From Epibacterium ulvae (GTDB taxonomy: Bacteria; Pseudomonadota; Alphaproteobacteria; Rhodobacterales; Rhodobacteraceae), in assembly GCF_018678075.1 (NCBI RefSeq), contig NZ_JAHHIR010000035.1:124001-188000 (forward strand): DNA of 64,000 nucleotides. Reading direction: 5' to 3'. The position numbers were made by a program, and so were the translations under genes. The notes beneath the pieces are model-generated. The model made no database searches. It was given only the letters and a program-made list of their open reading frames with translations, and had not been told where the DNA came from. Of this stretch, positions 62,760-64,000 are shown in pieces; the stretch's first letter is position 1; every line of letters begins with the position of its first letter.

Positions 62760-62880
62760 CTATGTTGAGCAGATGTAGAGCCGCAGGGCGGGGCGTGGAG
62801 AGGGCCCGTGACATGCGGTTGGTGACATATTTACGCTTTGGGCCTATTGATTTTGCTATGAACTACAAATTGAGGCGACA

Positions 62881-63231
62881 ATGAAACGTCTTCGCAACCC
62901 ACGCACTGGCATTGATACCGGTGACGCGCAGATCTTTTCAGAGTTTGAAAGCGGCGGCACCATGTGGACCGGCAAGGGCGACCGGGAGCGGCGCAAGGCG
63001 GTCACGTTTGCCGAACCCTATGCGCGCCCGCCTGCGGTTCAGGTCTCTGTCGCGCTGTGGGATATGGACACCGCAGCTGCAATCCGGGCCGAAATCCGCG
63101 CCGAAAACATCACCGAGACCGGATTTGACATCGTCTTTCGTACCTGGTCCGACAGCCGCATCGCCCGGCTGCGCGCCAATTGGATGGCCATCGGGGATCT
63201 GCCGTTCGATGATGACTGGGATGTGGATTAA
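62881..63231 (+). CDS. H-type lectin domain protein
   Basis: A 116-residue protein with the H-type lectin fold. TGDAQIFSEFESGGTMWTGKG and RERRKAVTFAEPYARPPAVQ, then IVFRTWSDSRIARLRANWMA match the domain first described in Dictyostelium discoidin and snail agglutinin, which binds N-acetylgalactosamine. No signal peptide is visible. GAGGCGACA precedes the ATG. The role in bacteria is largely unknown. Confidence 0.8.
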   Translation: MKRLRNPRTGIDTGDAQIFSEFESGGTMWTGKGDRERRKAVTFAEPYARPPAVQVSVALWDMDTAAAIRAEIRAENITETGFDIVFRTWSDSRIARLRANWMAIGDLPFDDDWDVD

Positions 63232-63243
63232 CCCCCTCCCGGA

Positions 63244-63621
63244 CTAGCCTGCTTTCTTGGGCGGTTTTGCCAGCGTGGTCAGACCGTCATAATGGCGGAT
63301 CTTTTCATCCAACAATTCCCGGCAAGCATCGATTTGCGCCTGCTGGGTGTCCAGCTCGGCCCGGTGCGCTTCTAATATGGCGCGCCGTTCCAGCGCAGAG
63401 TCCGGCTCACGGCTCAGTTCTACATAGGATTGGATCACCTTGAGCGGCATGTGCGTGGCGCGCAGCCGTTCAAACATCCGCAGCCAGCGCAGATCGGTGG
63501 GGGTGAACACCCGATGCCCATCCGCGCCGCGATGCAGGCGGGGCAACAGCCCCGCGCGCTCGTAAAATCGGATCGTATCAACGCTTAGCCCGGATTGGGC
63601 GGCGGCTTCTGATATCTTCAC
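63244..63621 (-). CDS. MerR-family transcriptional regulator
   Basis: A 125-residue regulator. The N-terminal MerR helix-turn-helix reads MKISEAAAQSGLSVDTIRFY and ERAGLLPRLHRGADGHRVFT, with a dimerisation helix after it. No cysteine-rich metal site is seen, so the effector is probably not a metal. The start is GTG at 63621, which overlaps the stop of the NTF2-like gene, so the two are co-translated; the regulator may control that gene and its own synthesis. Confidence 0.88.
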   Translation of the reverse strand: MKISEAAAQSGLSVDTIRFYERAGLLPRLHRGADGHRVFTPTDLRWLRMFERLRATHMPLKVIQSYVELSREPDSALERRAILEAHRAELDTQQAQIDACRELLDEKIRHYDGLTTLAKPPKKAG

Positions 63622-64000
63622 GCAACATGCTCCTGCGACTGCGTGCGCACGCCATTGGTCTCTTCCAGCGCGGCCGTGTCCTCATAGAACCGATAAAGCG
63701 TCAGCTTGTCGCCCGTGAATTCCGCATAAAGGGTCCAATGGCTGTGAAACAGCTTATCGGTGGCGCGCACCCGATGAATAAAGCGTCCCGCCGCAAAACC
63801 ACGCGCCGCGTCCGCCATAGTATGATCCACCTCAAACAATTGTGTGTCAAAGATCCGGCGCAGCTCGTTGAAAAAGGCGGTAAACCCGTCGGGCCCGGTA
63901 TATGTGCCATAAAGCGGTAGCGCCTCATAACGCGCCTCGCGCACGGCAATGATTTTGGCATCGTCGGCAATCATATGGGCGGCGCCTTCGGGCGACATGA
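63618..64000 (-). CDS. NTF2/SnoaL-like protein, 5' end outside the window
   Basis: The visible 126-residue frame is the C-terminal part of a nuclear transport factor 2-like (SnoaL) domain: IIAVREARYEALPLYGTYTG and DGFTAFFNELRRIFDTQLFE, ending with EFTGDKLTLYRFYEDTAALE. NTF2-like proteins normally begin about 15 residues before this point with the first helix, so the true start lies beyond position 64000. It is translationally coupled to the MerR gene by an overlap of stop and start. Possible isomerase or small-molecule binding role; substrate unknown. Confidence 0.75.
   Translation of the reverse strand, partial: MSPEGAAHMIADDAKIIAVREARYEALPLYGTYTGPDGFTAFFNELRRIFDTQLFEVDHTMADAARGFAAGRFIHRVRATDKLFHSHWTLYAEFTGDKLTLYRFYEDTAALEETNGVRTQSQEHVA

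Overview
The window looks like a chromosomal segment of a marine alphaproteobacterium of the Rhodobacterales (Roseobacter group). This is inferred from gene content and style: GC-rich coding sequence, a TRAP transporter operon, CarD next to a seven-iron ferredoxin, a SUV3-like helicase joined to an S4-domain protein, cobS/cobT back to back, OpgG with a twin-arginine signal, and two polyamine-type ABC operons with many LysR regulators. There are no rRNA genes, no CRISPR array and no prophage. One tRNA (Thr, anticodon TGT) is present.

Layout. 1-6.5 kb: a catabolic module with a RidA-like deaminase, a LysR regulator, TRAP transporter DctPQM and an amidase. Almost the same palindrome lies upstream of the RidA gene and in the LysR-dctP gap, which suggests one regulator controls both. 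6.9-14.5 kb: small and housekeeping genes (a 59-residue Myb/SANT-like protein, a lipoprotein, MarR and cupin, LysR and SRPBCC, GNAT and oligoendopeptidase F, hydrolase and SCP2, TPR). 14.5-24.4 kb: SUV3-like helicase, S4 protein, ferredoxin, CarD, CobS, CobT, a Kef-type antiporter and an Aer-like PAS protein. 24.7-33.5 kb: a very long protein that seems to fuse a GspL/PilM-like domain to a GspC/PilP-like domain, then SIMPL, MetY, a glycosyltransferase-like pair, tRNA-Thr and a YcaQ-type DNA glycosylase. 33.6-34.8 kb: gene remains (a frameshifted AhpD-like gene and two headless oxidoreductase fragments back to back). 34.9-45.8 kb: OpgG, an MFS transporter, then a leftward ABC operon with agmatinase-family and class II aldolase genes and two tandem LysR genes. 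45.9-55.3 kb: desaturase and TIM-barrel pair, a 2OG-Fe(II) oxygenase, and a rightward ABC operon with a cysteine hydrolase and an Hri1-like protein, facing an MBL-fold hydrolase. 55.4-57.5 kb: a DEAD-box RNA helicase with GDKP repeats. 57.8-59.3 kb: a scar made of an aldehyde dehydrogenase 3' end, a dead IS110-type transposase and a headless LysR gene. 59.8-62.7 kb: a periplasmic protein built from about eight copies of a proline-DVY repeat, directly followed by a chemoreceptor. 62.9-64 kb: an H-type lectin-domain protein, MerR and a partial NTF2-like gene.

How the genes work together. Most of the accessory content is scavenging and breakdown of small organic nitrogen compounds: three transporters, each linked to enzymes that cut C-N bonds (amidase, ureohydrolase, cysteine hydrolase) and to LysR regulators. 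The candidate for something new is the repeat protein plus chemoreceptor pair. Next come the GspL-GspC-like fusion and the PAS protein that lacks a signalling domain. All assignments come from reading the sequence and from memory of the families; no database search was run.
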